Below, piece after piece: positions 1 through 11,500 of a stretch of 64,000 nt of DNA. Where the stretch lies: the NCBI GenBank assembly GCA_004835665.1, contig RBKR01000004.1:1488001-1552000 (forward strand), in the 5' to 3' direction. Below the pieces are notes generated by a model, which saw nothing but the letters and a program-made list of their open reading frames with translations, did not search any database and was not told the DNA's origin. Position numbers and translations under genes: made by a program. The DNA comes from Phoma sp. XZ068. Its lineage: Eukaryota; Ascomycota; Dothideomycetes; Pleosporales; Didymellaceae. How positions within the stretch are numbered: position 1 is the stretch's first letter; every line of letters starts with the position of its first letter.

Positions 1-1115
1 GCCTCAAAGGCCTTTCGACAATTAGCCTGTGTGAATACGTCAAAAAACGCGTCCTTGAAGGCAGGTAGGAAGCCTTCCTTGTTGATGTGGAAGACGCGTC
101 GGCGTGCCAAGTCTCGGACGCGTTGGGAGTACTTCCGCTTCAATGGCGAGAAGCAGACCACATCAAGTGGCTGGAGGATGTGTGATGAATGGGGAGGCAT
201 ACAGAGCGTAAGGATCTTGTTCTCCAAGCAATAGTCCTTGAACTCCTGGTTAAGGTGGCTCTCGTGACCGTCCAAAATGAGCAGCCGGTATACCCCCACC
301 TGACGCGCTGTTGTATGCGTGTCAAAGTGCTTCAACCACTCCAGGCCAAGCGCGTTGTTTGTCCATCCGTTCTCTGAGACAGAGAGCTTCCAATTACGCG
401 GTATATCTGCCTCCTCGTACCATGCAGAGATGTGGACACGCCCTTTGTAGATGATAAATGGCGGGGTTGCGTGGCCAGCAGCGCAGATACTCTGGATGAC
501 TGTAACCCACTCGCGATCTCCTGGCTGAACGAGCTCTGGTCGAGTACGTCTATCAGAGCCTGTGACGACCTTCATGGACCCAATGACGCCCATCTGGAAG
601 CCAGTCTCGTCAAAGTTGTGCACGTCGTCGTCATGGACGCCGTACTTGGCTTTGGTATCCTCTACCAACTTGAACCACGCGCCAATGACCTCAGGATCTT
701 CCTGCATTATCCTCTGCCTATCCTTTGCTCGATTGAACGCCATCTTGAGCCTATCTGAGCGCGTCACAAAGCGCGCAGCCCAGTGCTTGCCAACTGGCTT
801 TCCATCACGCACACCCAACAGTTTATCAGCCATATCTGCCACCTCACACAGCCGGGGCGCAAAGCCTCGCGCGTCAAGGTCAAGTATGTATTGGATAATC
901 GTCTCTTCCTCTATTGCAGTAAGCTTGAGGCAGTTCACGCGTGTTTCGAGTCGAAATGGTATTCCCTTGGCACGTTTAGATAGGGTATGATGATTAACGT
1001 TGAATGCTGCAGCAGCGCGTCGCAGGCTTGGAAATTCATCTGAACGATAGGCTAGAAGGGCAAGCTGGACCCTACCTTCGTCTTGTTGATATTGCGCGTT
1101 GTGTTGTTGAGACAT
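1..1115 (-). CDS. pogo/Fot1-like transposase, N-terminal 371 codons (partial at window edge)
   Basis: This is the N-terminal two thirds of the cut-and-paste transposase described in full at 43543-45243. It starts at the ATG read on the minus strand at 1115-1113. The visible part carries the psq-type helix-turn-helix (about residues 12-52), the CENP-B/Tc5-type DNA-binding domain (about 66-135) and all three catalytic aspartates of the DD35D triad (D169, D282, D318). The frame stays open to the window edge with no RIP-type stop. Residues 372-566, including the zinc knuckle, would lie outside the window. Every segment compared matches copies 2 and 3. Whether the gene is complete cannot be judged here. 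Confidence 0.93.
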   Translation of the reverse strand, partial: MSQQHNAQYQQDEGRVQLALLAYRSDEFPSLRRAAAAFNVNHHTLSKRAKGIPFRLETRVNCLKLTAIEEETIIQYILDLDARGFAPRLCEVADMADKLLGVRDGKPVGKHWAARFVTRSDRLKMAFNRAKDRQRIMQEDPEVIGAWFKLVEDTKAKYGVHDDDVHNFDETGFQMGVIGSMKVVTGSDRRTRPELVQPGDREWVTVIQSICAAGHATPPFIIYKGRVHISAWYEEADIPRNWKLSVSENGWTNNALGLEWLKHFDTHTTARQVGVYRLLILDGHESHLNQEFKDYCLENKILTLCMPPHSSHILQPLDVVCFSPLKRKYSQRVRDLARRRVFHINKEGFLPAFKDAFFDVFTQANCRKAFE

Positions 1116-1147
1116 GTTAGGATGAAAGGAGGAGGAGTGGTCTTGGC

Positions 1148-1195
1148 AGATTTTGTCGCTCTCGGTGGGTTGTCGCTCTCGGTGGTGGTTTACGT
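1148..1195 (-). repeat. 48-bp terminal inverted repeat, copy 1
   Basis: It has the same 48-bp terminus as the other copies and contains two 16-bp direct repeats (ccaccgagagcgacaa in inverse sense) 17 bp apart. The element boundary is fixed by the following TA. Confidence 0.93.
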
Positions 1196-3150
1196 TATAC
1201 TAAGTAGTATAATTAATCTTAGGCTAATATATATTAATCTAAAGTAGGCCTAAATATATTTAGTACCTTCTAAAGTTAGTAACTATAAATAGTATATTAC
1301 TTACTTCTTTATAGCCTTATAAGTTAACTATAGTTATTCTTATAGTTATAGTACTATATATTAGTAGTATAGACCTATCTACTCTTTTTATAAGAACTTT
1401 AAGTAGAGAGTCTATATAGAGATTCTACTTCTTTACTATAATTAAAGAGAGTAAATTAAGCTAAGAGCTTCTATCTACTAAGGCCTTTATTAGTTTAGAA
1501 AATCTTATAGTTACTTTTACTATAAGTAGCTATACTAGCTAAGAGTATAATACTATATAAAAAGTACTAAGATCTCTACTCTTCTATATATAAAAAATAT
1601 AAGTAAAAAAAAGTAAATTTAATTCTTTTATCTCTTACCTTTTTCTAAGTCTCTCTCTTCTTTAGGTTTTATAGACTTATTAGAGTTTAGATACTTTAGT
1701 CTAATATATTCTACCTTTTTATACCTAAAATAGGTTACTATAAAGTAGTCTACCTTTAGCTTTAACCTCTTAGGCCTCTTTAGGCTACTATAGTTAGAAC
1801 TACTTATTTTTTTTATACTTTATAGCTTTTTTAGACCTCTTTATATCTTTTAAGTTACCTTTTTATTTCTTTAACTTTTTAGAAGGTTTTCCTTTCTTTA
1901 TATCCTTAGAGTAGCTTTTTAATAATAAATTATATTAGTAACTTTTTCTACTTAGCTAAGTATTATATATTACTTTTCTAGATATATAAAGAGTAACTTC
2001 TAAATCTTTTTAGGTAATATATAGATATACTTAATTACTTAGAAGTTTACTCTATATATATTATCTAGTTCTTCCTAGTAAGGTCTTATATAATCTAGTA
2101 AATTTATAGAATTACTATAAGAAAGTATTTTAGTATAGCTTAAGGCCTTAGATACTTTTTATTTCTTTTCTAAGATAGTATCTAGAGAGCCTAGTTTTAT
2201 AGCTTTTATAGCTTTCTAGGTTAGTTTCTATAAAAGATTTATATAAAGTTAGTTAGTATAGTATACTAACTATAAGGTCTTTATAGTCTCTAATAGGTAC
2301 TATATACTAAAATTAACTTTTTATATTTTTTATAGGAAGTTAGTAGGTAGTCTATTAAAAAACTACCTATAATTTTACTTCTAGTAGTTATATACTATAT
2401 ATATCTACTTAGTAAATATATATAGTAGCTTAGAGTAAAGTAAATCTAAAGTTAGGACTATAAGAACTACTATAGGTAACTAAGCTTTACTAAAAATAGC
2501 TTATAAAGTATTAATATCTCTAGTAAAGTATCTAGCCTTTATCTTTTTAAGATAAGCTACTTATTATATTTTTATTACTCTCTTATATTAAGCTTCTAAC
2601 TCTTATAGCTCTTAGTCTATACTATCTACTACTAGAGTATTCTAAGCCTCTATAAGCTGCTATAACCTAATAGAAGGTCTACTAGCTTAAATAAGTAAGC
2701 TTTATACTTTATTTATTATATTTAAGAAAATAATATATTAATTATCTTTTAGTATTATATTCTAAGTTTCTACTATTTTTAATATAGAGAACTTCTTTAT
2801 TACTATAGAAAAGAATACTTCTAGTAGTTCTAGAGTAAGTTCCTCTATAATATAGCTTAATTAGTTACTTATTTTATAATACTATAATCTACTCTCTAGT
2901 AAAGAGAGTAAATAAAATATTAGGCCTAATAGCTAGAGGTACTAGAAGAAAAAGTATTAATATAAGTAGGTAGAACTATAATAATTTTAAATAAAGTTAA
3001 TTAATAGTAGACTATTTACTACCTTATAATAAATAGGTAGACTTAGCTCTATATACTCTAGTTACTCTATATAGAGGTAGCTTTAGTAAGTATACTCTAC
3101 TTAAGTATAGAAGTATAAGTATTAAACTTCTATAAGCTATATATCTAATA
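1196..3150 (-). pseudogene. RIP-degraded chromovirus C', LTR and gag region (inverted copy)
   Basis: The reverse complement of this stretch aligns by eye with 7067 to about 9020, with mostly C/T and G/A differences. It is therefore the 5' LTR (2918-3150) and gag part of a second family-C Ty3/gypsy element on the minus strand. The gag zinc knuckle seen at 8485-8526 has its counterpart near 1690-1732, with Cys codons changed to TAT. No open frame survives. Transposon copy 1 interrupts the element at 1196, and the pol part, if present, lies beyond the window start. Confidence 0.8.
2918..3150 (-). repeat. LTR of chromovirus family C (inverted copy)
   Basis: This 233-bp repeat has the same length as copies at 7067-7299 and 50552-50784. 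Read on the minus strand it starts tattagatatat and ends cctaata, as expected from canonical TG...CA termini after RIP. Confidence 0.82.
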
Positions 3151-3599
3151 TTAACTTTTATTAAGAGTACTTTTAAGAGAGTTAAGATTAGAGTAGCTAA
3201 ATAGAGGTATTCTTACTCCCTAATTATAGAAATATTACTTTAAAATACTAGGCTTATAACTATAGAGGAATTAGAGAGCCTATAAGTATATATTTAAGTA
3301 ATTAATATATTAGACTACTAATCTTATATAAGATTAGATAAATTAACTATATATATATATAGAGTGTTAGAGGATAGTCTACTCTGCTCTAGAGAGTATA
3401 GTACCTTTATATTATATAATCTCTAACTTTATATATATACTTAGTTAGAGCACTCTAAGTTAGTATAAGGTGCTTTAACTCTATTCTACTATAATATAAG
3501 TATAGTATAATATACTTATCTATAAGCACTCTCTTATATCTTATTAAATTAACTTTAGTTACTTATCTATAAGCACTTTTATCTTCTAAGTATATAGTA

Positions 3600-3881
3600 T
3601 ATAAAAATATAACTCTTATAGTTTATATTTAACCTAATTAATATACTTTATTATTAGAATCTCTACCTATATATTAAGATAAATAGATTAACTATCTATA
3701 CTCCTTACTATAACCTAACTTTTAAGATAGATAGTCTACTCTATATTACTTATTATTATATATAGTTACTATAGTATTTTACTAAGTATCTATACTCTTT
3801 ATAATTAACTATATATCTATTTATTCTAGAGAACTATCTCTAGAAGTATTTATAAGCTTTACTTAGAATATAACCTTAATA
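3600..3881 (+). repeat. divergent remnant of a family-A-like LTR
   Basis: The plus strand here matches the reverse complement of the LTR at 34201-34684, including a shared block around 3845-3865 (agaagtatttataagcttt) and the terminus ccttaata. Similarity may extend down to about 3405, but I could not fix that end. No associated coding region was identified. Confidence 0.6.
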
Positions 3882-4061
3882 ACTATTTTTAGCTTAGTAT
3901 ACTCTAGAAGAGTAGTAAAAGAGTCTATAAAGTATACTAACCTATATATTCTTACTACCTTTATAGTACCTTTTTCTTTTTCTACTTTCTTCTTCTCTAC
4001 TTTTTTCTTCTTTACTTTTTTAGCTTTCTTTTCTCTTTTCTTCTTAGCCTTCTTTTTTTTT

Positions 4062-4063
<2 letters not shown>

Positions 4064-4097
<34 letters not shown>
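4064..4097. repeat. 34-nt poly-T run in a pyrimidine tract
   Basis: An uninterrupted run of 34 T lies inside a pyrimidine-rich stretch. It could be an old poly(A) tail read from the opposite strand or simple slippage; nothing beside it decides. Confidence 0.9.
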
Positions 4098-4651
4098 CTT
4101 TTACTTTTCTTTATTATTAAATAAGGCCTTTAAATCTATATAAGTATTCTTTACTACTATATTAGTACCTTAATAACCTATATTATAAGTATTAAAAGCT
4201 ACTATAAAGTAAATAAGAAAATACTTACTAGTACTAAGCTATATAATATTAGTTTAAATACTTTAAATTAAGATAATTAAAGAATACTTATAGAGCTTTA
4301 TATAAGTACCTAGAAGTATAACTAAAGTAGTAGGTACTACCTACTATATTATTATAATATTAGCTATAATTACTAATATTATAGCTTAATACTAAGTAGG
4401 TATACCTAAAATATAAATATAGGTACTATATACTCTTATCTCTAGTATACTTAGTAGGTATACTAAAAGTAGATAATATAGTATAACTATACTTCTTTAG
4501 GTATAAAAGTATAAATATAGAAGTAAAAGTAAAAGTAAGTAAAAGTAAGGCTAGAAGTACTATAGTAGTAGTATTAGTATAAGTAAAAGAGGTATAAGTA
4601 GTAATAATATAGTTTATAAAGAACTAGAGAGTAGATAATAGTAAAGTAGTA

Positions 4652-4699
4652 ACGTAAACCACCACCGAGAGCGACAACCCACCGAGAGCGACAAAATCT
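4652..4699 (+). repeat. 48-bp terminal inverted repeat, copy 2, left
   Basis: It begins acgtaaaccaccacc and ends aaaatct. Two 16-bp direct repeats inside it probably serve as transposase binding sites, by analogy with Tc1/mariner elements. Confidence 0.95.
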
Positions 4700-4719
4700 C
4701 TTGGCACGACTAACACTAG

Positions 4720-6420
4720 TTATGAATTATCAGATTCATCGCTATCAAACAAGGATCCTATGAACCTTGTGCTCGCATCTGATTCAGAAGTGTCTTCTGA
4801 ATCCTTTTTGCACGTACGAGCGTTGTGCCCAGTCCCTCCACAGTTCCCACAGCGCCGTAGAGCTGGTTGTGCTATTTCTTGATCACCACCACCTCGAGTC
4901 CTTTTGGACGACAAAGCCACCACAGACGCCTCAGCAGCTACCTGCGCTGACCCTACTCCATACTCCAATGTACCCCCATGCTGAATCTGCTTCCTTTTGC
5001 GCCCTTTCCGCTTGGTCATCACTGCCAATTGCTCTTCAAGCTCAGTATTGCGGGCAGCAAGAAGCGCATTTTGATGCAGCATTAGTTCAGCTCCCTTTAC
5101 AAGCTGTGAGAAGCCAGCTTGGGCAGCAACTGGTGACCGAGTAAAAGACTCGCTCACAAGCTTTGACTGAGACCCAAATTCATGCGTATTGCTTGGAGTC
5201 TTCGACTGCCACGGGGTTGTTGGTAGTGGGGGTTGAGGCGGGGTACGCAACCGTGTCTCCAGGCGATCCAACACTACCTGCGCGTTGACAGGGACTAGTC
5301 CTGATGCCTCAAAGGCCTTTCGACAATTAGCCTGTGTGAATACGTCAAAAAACGCGTCCTTGAAGGCAGGTAGGAAGCCTTCCTTGTTGATGTGGAAGAC
5401 GCGTCGGCGTGCCAAGTCTCGGACGCGTTGGGAGTACTTCCGCTTCAATGGCGAGAAGCAGACCACATCAAGTGGCTGGAGGATGTGTGATGAATGGGGA
5501 GGCATACAGAGCGTAAGGATCTTGTTCTCCAAGCAATAGTCCTTGAACTCCTGGTTAAGGTGGCTCTCGTGACCGTCCAAAATGAGCAGCCGGTATACCC
5601 CCACCTGACGCGCTGTTGTATGCGTGTCAAAGTGCTTCAACCACTCCAGGCCAAGCGCGTTGTTTGTCCATCCGTTCTCTGAGACAGAGAGCTTCCAATT
5701 ACGCGGTATATCTGCCTCCTCGTACCATGCAGAGATGTGGACACGCCCTTTGTAGATGATAAATGGCGGGGTTGCGTGGCCAGCAGCGCAGATACTCTGG
5801 ATGACTGTAACCCACTCGCGATCTCCTGGCTGAACGAGCTCTGGTCGAGTACGTCTATCAGAGCCTGTGACGACCTTCATGGACCCAATGACGCCCATCT
5901 GGAAGCCAGTCTCGTCAAAGTTGTGCACGTCGTCGTCATGGACGCCGTACTTGGCTTTGGTATCCTCTACCAACTTGAACCACGCGCCAATGACCTCAGG
6001 ATCTTCCTGCATTATCCTCTGCCTATCCTTTGCTCGATTGAACGCCATCTTGAGCCTATCTGAGCGCGTCACAAAGCGCGCAGCCCAGTGCTTGCCAACT
6101 GGCTTTCCATCACGCACACCCAACAGTTTATCAGCCATATCTGCCACCTCACACAGCCGGGGCGCAAAGCCTCGCGCGTCAAGGTCAAGTATGTATTGGA
6201 TAATCGTCTCTTCCTCTATTGCAGTAAGCTTGAGGCAGTTCACGCGTGTTTCGAGTCGAAATGGTATTCCCTTGGCACGTTTAGATAGGGTATGATGATT
6301 AACGTTGAATGCTGCAGCAGCGCGTCGCAGGCTTGGAAATTCATCTGAACGATAGGCTAGAAGGGCAAGCTGGACCCTACCTTCGTCTTGTTGATATTGC
6401 GCGTTGTGTTGTTGAGACAT
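4720..6420 (-). CDS. pogo/Fot1-like DD35D transposase, copy 2 (intact, 566 aa)
   Basis: This is an intact, intronless transposase of the Tc1/mariner superfamily, pogo/Fot1 branch, with the same protein sequence as the copy at 43543-45243, where the domains are described. The start is the ATG read at 6420-6418, 32 bp inside the terminal repeat. The stop is the TAA read at 4722-4720. It should excise and reinsert its own element, and any related non-autonomous copies, at TA dinucleotides. The abundant TA in the mutated surroundings offers many targets. No RIP-type nonsense or missense change is visible, so the gene is probably functional if transcribed. Confidence 0.96.
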   Translation of the reverse strand: MSQQHNAQYQQDEGRVQLALLAYRSDEFPSLRRAAAAFNVNHHTLSKRAKGIPFRLETRVNCLKLTAIEEETIIQYILDLDARGFAPRLCEVADMADKLLGVRDGKPVGKHWAARFVTRSDRLKMAFNRAKDRQRIMQEDPEVIGAWFKLVEDTKAKYGVHDDDVHNFDETGFQMGVIGSMKVVTGSDRRTRPELVQPGDREWVTVIQSICAAGHATPPFIIYKGRVHISAWYEEADIPRNWKLSVSENGWTNNALGLEWLKHFDTHTTARQVGVYRLLILDGHESHLNQEFKDYCLENKILTLCMPPHSSHILQPLDVVCFSPLKRKYSQRVRDLARRRVFHINKEGFLPAFKDAFFDVFTQANCRKAFEASGLVPVNAQVVLDRLETRLRTPPQPPLPTTPWQSKTPSNTHEFGSQSKLVSESFTRSPVAAQAGFSQLVKGAELMLHQNALLAARNTELEEQLAVMTKRKGRKRKQIQHGGTLEYGVGSAQVAAEASVVALSSKRTRGGGDQEIAQPALRRCGNCGGTGHNARTCKKDSEDTSESDASTRFIGSLFDSDESDNS

Positions 6421-6452
6421 GTTAGGATGAAAGGAGGAGGAGTGGTCTTGGC

Positions 6453-6500
6453 AGATTTTGTCGCTCTCGGTGGGTTGTCGCTCTCGGTGGTGGTTTACGT
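6453..6500 (-). repeat. 48-bp terminal inverted repeat, copy 2, right
   Basis: This is the exact reverse complement of 4652-4699 over 48 bp. Identity stops just inside it, where the two ends diverge (ctcttgg versus gccaaga). Confidence 0.95.
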
Positions 6501-7066
<566 letters not shown>

Positions 7067-7299
7067 TATTAGATATATAGCTTATAGAAGTTTAATACTT
7101 ATACTTCTATACTTAAGTAGAGTATACTTACTAAAGCTACCTCTATATAGAGTAACTAGAGTATATAGAGCTAAGTCTACCTATTTATTATAAGGTAGTA
7201 AATAGTCTACTATTAATTAACTTTATTTAAAATTATTATAGTTCTACCTACTTATATTAATACTTTTTCTTCTAGTACCTCTAGCTATTAGGCCTAATA
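7067..7299 (+). repeat. 5' LTR of chromovirus C
   Basis: This 233-bp LTR runs from tattagatatat to ggcctaata. Its limits are set by homology breaks against two other copies of the same length. Confidence 0.85.
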
Positions 7300-8590
7300 T
7301 TTTATTTACTCTCTTTACTAGAGAGTAGATTATAGTATTATAAAATAAGTAACTAATTAAGCTATATTATAGAGGAACTTACTCTAGAACTACTAGAAGT
7401 ATTCTTTTCTATAGTAATAAAGAAGTTCTCTATATTAAAAATAGTAGAAACTTAGAATATAATACTAAAAGATAATTAATATATTATTTTCTTAAATATA
7501 ATAAATAAAGTATAAAGCTTACTTATTTAAGCTAGTAGACCTTCTATTAGGTTATAGCAGCTTATAGAGGCTTAGAATACTCTAGTAGTAGATAGTATAG
7601 ACTAAGAGCTATAAGAGTTAGAAGCTTAATATAAGAGAGTAATAAAAATATAAGAAGTAGCTTATCCTAAAAAGATAAAGGCTAGATACTTTACTAGAGA
7701 TATTAATACTCTATATACTATTTCTAGTAAAGCTTAGTTAGCTATAGTAGTTCTTATAGTCCTAACTTTAGGTTTACCTTACTCTAAGCTACTATATATA
7801 TTTACTAAGTAGATATATATAGTATATAACTACTAGAAGTAAGATTATAAGTAGTTTTTTAATAGACTGCCTGCTAACTTCCTATAGAAGATATAAAAGG
7901 TTAATTTTAGTATATAGTATTTATTAGAGACTATAAAAACCTTATAGTTAGTATACTATACTAACTAACTTTATATAGATTCTTTATAGAACCTAACCTA
8001 GAAAGCTATAAAAGCTATAATACTAGGCTCTCTAGGCACTATCTTAGAAAGAAGATAAAAAGTATATAAGGCCTTAAGTTATACTAAAATACTTCTTTAT
8101 AGTAGTCTTATAGATTTACTAGATTATATAAGGCCTTACTAGGAAGAACTAGGTAATATATATAGAGTAAACCTCTAAGTAATTAGATATATCTATATAT
8201 TACCTAAAGAAATATAAAGGTAGCTATTTATATACCTAGAGAAGTATTATATAATATTTAGCTAGGTAGAAGAGGTTACTAATATAATTTATTAATAAAG
8301 GGACTATCCTAAGAACTTAAAGAAGGAAAAACCTTCTAAAGAGTTAAAAAAGTAAAAAAGTAACTTAAAAAATATAAAGGAGTCTAAAGAGGCTATAAAG
8401 TATAAAAAAAAGAGTAGTCCTAACTATAGTAGCTTAAAGAGGCCTAAGAGGTTAAAGCTAAGAGTAGACTACTCTATAGTAACTTATTATAGGTATAGAA
8501 AAGTAGAATATATTAGACTAAAGTATCTAAACTCTAATAAGTCTAAAAAACCTAAAGAAGAGAAGAACTTAAAAAAAGGTAAGAAGTAGA
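7300..8590 (+). pseudogene. gag remnant of chromovirus C with mutated CCHC knuckle
   Basis: This is the capsid/nucleocapsid region of the retroelement. At 8485-8526 the plus strand reads as a zinc knuckle with spacing C-x2-C-x4-H-x4-C in which all three Cys codons are now TAT and the His position is TAT. These are the expected products of TGT-to-TAT and CAT/CAC-to-TAT/TAC change. A lysine-rich tail follows to about 8590. Upstream translation is broken by many TAG/TAA codons at likely Gln and Trp sites. The matching inverted region at about 1600-2917 supports this as the element's gag rather than host sequence. Confidence 0.75.
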
Positions 8591-8599
8591 AAGATTAAA

Positions 8600-11500
8600 T
8601 CTGCTTCTTCTTACCTATATCTCTTATATATAAGAGAGTAGAGATCTTAGTACTCTTTATATAGTATTATACTCTTAGCTAGTATAGCTACTTATAGTAG
8701 AAGTAACTATAGAATCTTCTAGACTAATAGAGGCCTTAGTAAATAGAGGCTTCTAGCTTAATTTACTTTCTATAATTATAGTAAAGAAGTAAAATCTCTA
8801 TATAGATCTTCTACCTAAATTTCTTAATAAGAGAGTAGATAGGTTTATAATACTAATATATAGTACTATAATAGTAAGAATAACTATAGTTAACTTATAA
8901 AGCTATAAGGAGGCAGGTAATATACTATTTATAGTTACTAACCTTAGAAAGTACTAAATATATTTAGGCCTACTTTAGATTAATATATATTAGCCTAAGA
9001 TTAACTATACTACTAGGTGTATGCTCTTTAGAGAGATAAAGGTAAAGAGTATAGCTAAGTTTTCTAAAATAGTATTAGAAGATATAGAAGAGTTTAACTA
9101 TACTATATATAACCTCTAGATAGATAGATATACCTATCTTATAGCCTTTACTAGCTAGAATAGGCTAATTTAGCCTAATATAGATAGAATACCTATATAC
9201 TAAACTAATTTTATAGATATTATATTAGAAGATAATATATAGGGTTTACCTAACTATAGCTTAAATAATCTAGTAATTAATTTAGCTAAAGGAACTACAC
9301 CTCTATATTAGCTCTTATATAGTCTATTAGAGGTAGAGCTAGTAGTGTTATATAAATACCTAGTTAACTATATAGCTAGAGACTAGATTTAATACTTAAG
9401 ATCCTCTACTAGAGCCCTAATATTATTTATAAAAAAAAAAGGATAATAGTTTATACCTTTATATAGACTTTAAAGGCCTTAATAAGATAACTATAAAGAA
9501 TTAGTACTTATTACCTTTAATCTCTAAATCTCTAGATTACCTCTTAAAAGTAAGAGTGTTTACTAAACTAGATATTAGGGACGCCTATTATTAGATTTAA
9601 ATAAAAGAAGAAGATAAATAGAAGACTATATTCTAGACTAGATATAGTTATTTTAAGTATACTATTATACTCTTTAGCCTAATAAATATACCTACTTAGT
9701 TCTAGGTATATATAAATAAAGCCTTAGTAGGACTAGTAGATATTATATATATTATATACTTAGATAATATCTTAATATTCTTAAACATAGAAGAAGAGTA
9801 TATTACCTATATTTAAGAAATTCTAGAATAATTATAGTAATATAAGCTGTATATAAAACTATTAAAGTATAAATAGTATATATAGTATATAGAGTATCTT
9901 AGATATATAGTATCTCTATAAGGAGTTAGTATTAACCTAGAAAGGGCTAAAATAATCTAAGATTAGCTATTACTAGCTATAGTATATAATATATATATTT
10001 TTATAGAATTTATAAACTACTATTAATACTTTATTAAAGAATTTAGCTATATAGTACTTCTACTTATAATATTAATAAGAAAGGACCTAGGTTAGGCCTA
10101 GGCTAGGCTAGCTATAAAGAAGAAAAAAAGCTAGCTGCTATACTTACTAGAGGTAGTAAAAAAAGCCTTTAAGTAAGTAAAAGATATATTCTTAATAGTT
10201 CTAATCCTTACTTACTTTAAGAAAAAAAAATAAACTAGACTAGAAGTTAATACTTTAGGTAGAGTAATCTTAGGTATACTAAGCTAATATAGCCTAGAAT
10301 AGAGTAAAGTAAGCTAATAGAGGCTAATAGGCTTCTACTTATATAAGCTTATCTAAGTAGAGTATAACTATAATATATATAATTAGGAATTACTAGTAAT
10401 TATAAAGAGTATAAAGTACTAGTAATATTACCTCTAGAAGATCTATTTTAAAATTCTTATAGACTATATAAACCTAAAATAGTTTATAGAGACTAAGGTA
10501 TTAAACTACTAGTAGGTTTAGTTATACTTAGTACTAAGCTAGTATAATTTTACTTTAACCTACTAACCTAGGAAAATAAACCTAGTAGATAGGCTATTAA
10601 GGAGACCTAACTATATAAGTAAGGTATAAAAGCTCTTCTAAAAGTATAATTAAGCCTTTATATAACTAATAAAGAACCTCTTAAATAGAAAAAGAGACCT
10701 AAGTACTTTAGTAGCTATAGTAATAATATAGTTAAAGGTAATATATACTCTACTAGAGAAGATAAGTATAGCTCTTTAGAAATTCTAAAAAGCTAATAAG
10801 TAATTCTTAAAAGAACCTAGGACTATAGAAGAGAAGTCTAATATAGAAATAGATACTAAGATAGATACTAGTGCTATAGGGCCTAAAATAGCCTATAGTT
10901 ACCTAGAATACTCTACTATAACCTAGTTAGGTATTAAGAAGCTAGTAATACTATAGAAAAAAGTAGAAGCCCTATAGAAATACTATAATAACTCTATAGT
11001 AGGATATTTTAGTATAAGAAGAATATTAGAGAAACTCTAGTACTAATATATATAGAAGAGTATAAGAGAGGATATAGCTTAATACTATAGGGAGTATATA
11101 CTTTATAGAAGGTTAATACTAGTAAGGTATAAACTATATATAGGCTGCTAGTACTACTTCTACTACTTAATAGACTATAAAAAGAAGTTATAATAGACTT
11201 TATTATAGAACTCCTCTCTAGTAAGATAAGTAGTATAGTATATAATATAGTGTTAGTAGTAGTATACTAATTAACTAAAATAGCCTATTATATCCTAGCT
11301 AGGGGTAATTAGGATAGAGTTAACTAAGTATAGTCCTAGATAAGGGAGATAATCTAATTATATAAAGCCTCTAAATAAATTATTTCTAACTAGAGCCTTC
11401 TAATATATATAAAATACTAGAATACTTTTTAATATTATCTAAACTCTAGGAGGGTTTTTATATCTACCTATTACCTATAGATAGATAGATAGATAGATAG

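Larger units (their letters stand above)
1..1195 (-). mobile_element. pogo/Fot1-like DNA transposon, copy 1 (cut by window edge)
   Basis: This is the 5'-of-transposase part of a 1849-bp element whose complete copies lie at 4652-6500 and 43463-45311. Position 1 corresponds to 5306 in copy 2, a constant offset of 5305, so the missing part lies beyond the window and the copy need not be truncated in the genome. It ends in a 48-bp terminal inverted repeat at 1148-1195, followed by the TA target dinucleotide at 1196-1197. Its base composition is balanced, unlike the AT-rich DNA that begins at 1196. It is inserted in a RIP-mutated chromovirus (family C). Confidence 0.95.
3151..4651. other. AT-rich spacer with LTR remnant and pyrimidine tracts, no gene
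   Basis: No gene was recognised. About 3600-3881 resembles the family-A LTR. About 3960-4130 is a pyrimidine-rich tract, read on the minus strand as lysine-like AAG/AAA codons, with a 34-T run. About 4450-4651 is purine-rich low-complexity DNA that continues beyond transposon copy 2, so copy 2 split one low-complexity tract. Confidence 0.6.
4652..6500 (-). mobile_element. pogo/Fot1-like DNA transposon, copy 2 (complete)
   Basis: This complete 1849-bp element is flanked by TA at 4650-4651 and 6501-6502. Its termini are perfect 48-bp inverted repeats (4652-4699 and 6453-6500). The transposase frame fills nearly all the space between them: 20 bp separate the stop codon from one repeat and 32 bp separate the start codon from the other. 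Composition is balanced with intact CAG, CAA and TGG codons, in sharp contrast to both flanks. It lies inside a low-complexity spacer between two head-to-head chromovirus copies. Confidence 0.97.

Noticed and set aside
4767..6295. Several plus-strand open frames of 60-142 codons within copy 2 (and equivalents in copies 1 and 3)
   Set aside because: They lie antisense to an intact transposase of GC-balanced sequence and are explained as shadows; composition and motifs support only the long frame.
4652..6500. Assembly duplication as the cause of three identical transposons
   Set aside because: Each copy has different flanking sequence with its own TA pair and one is in the opposite orientation, which fits independent insertions better than copying errors, though long reads would settle it.
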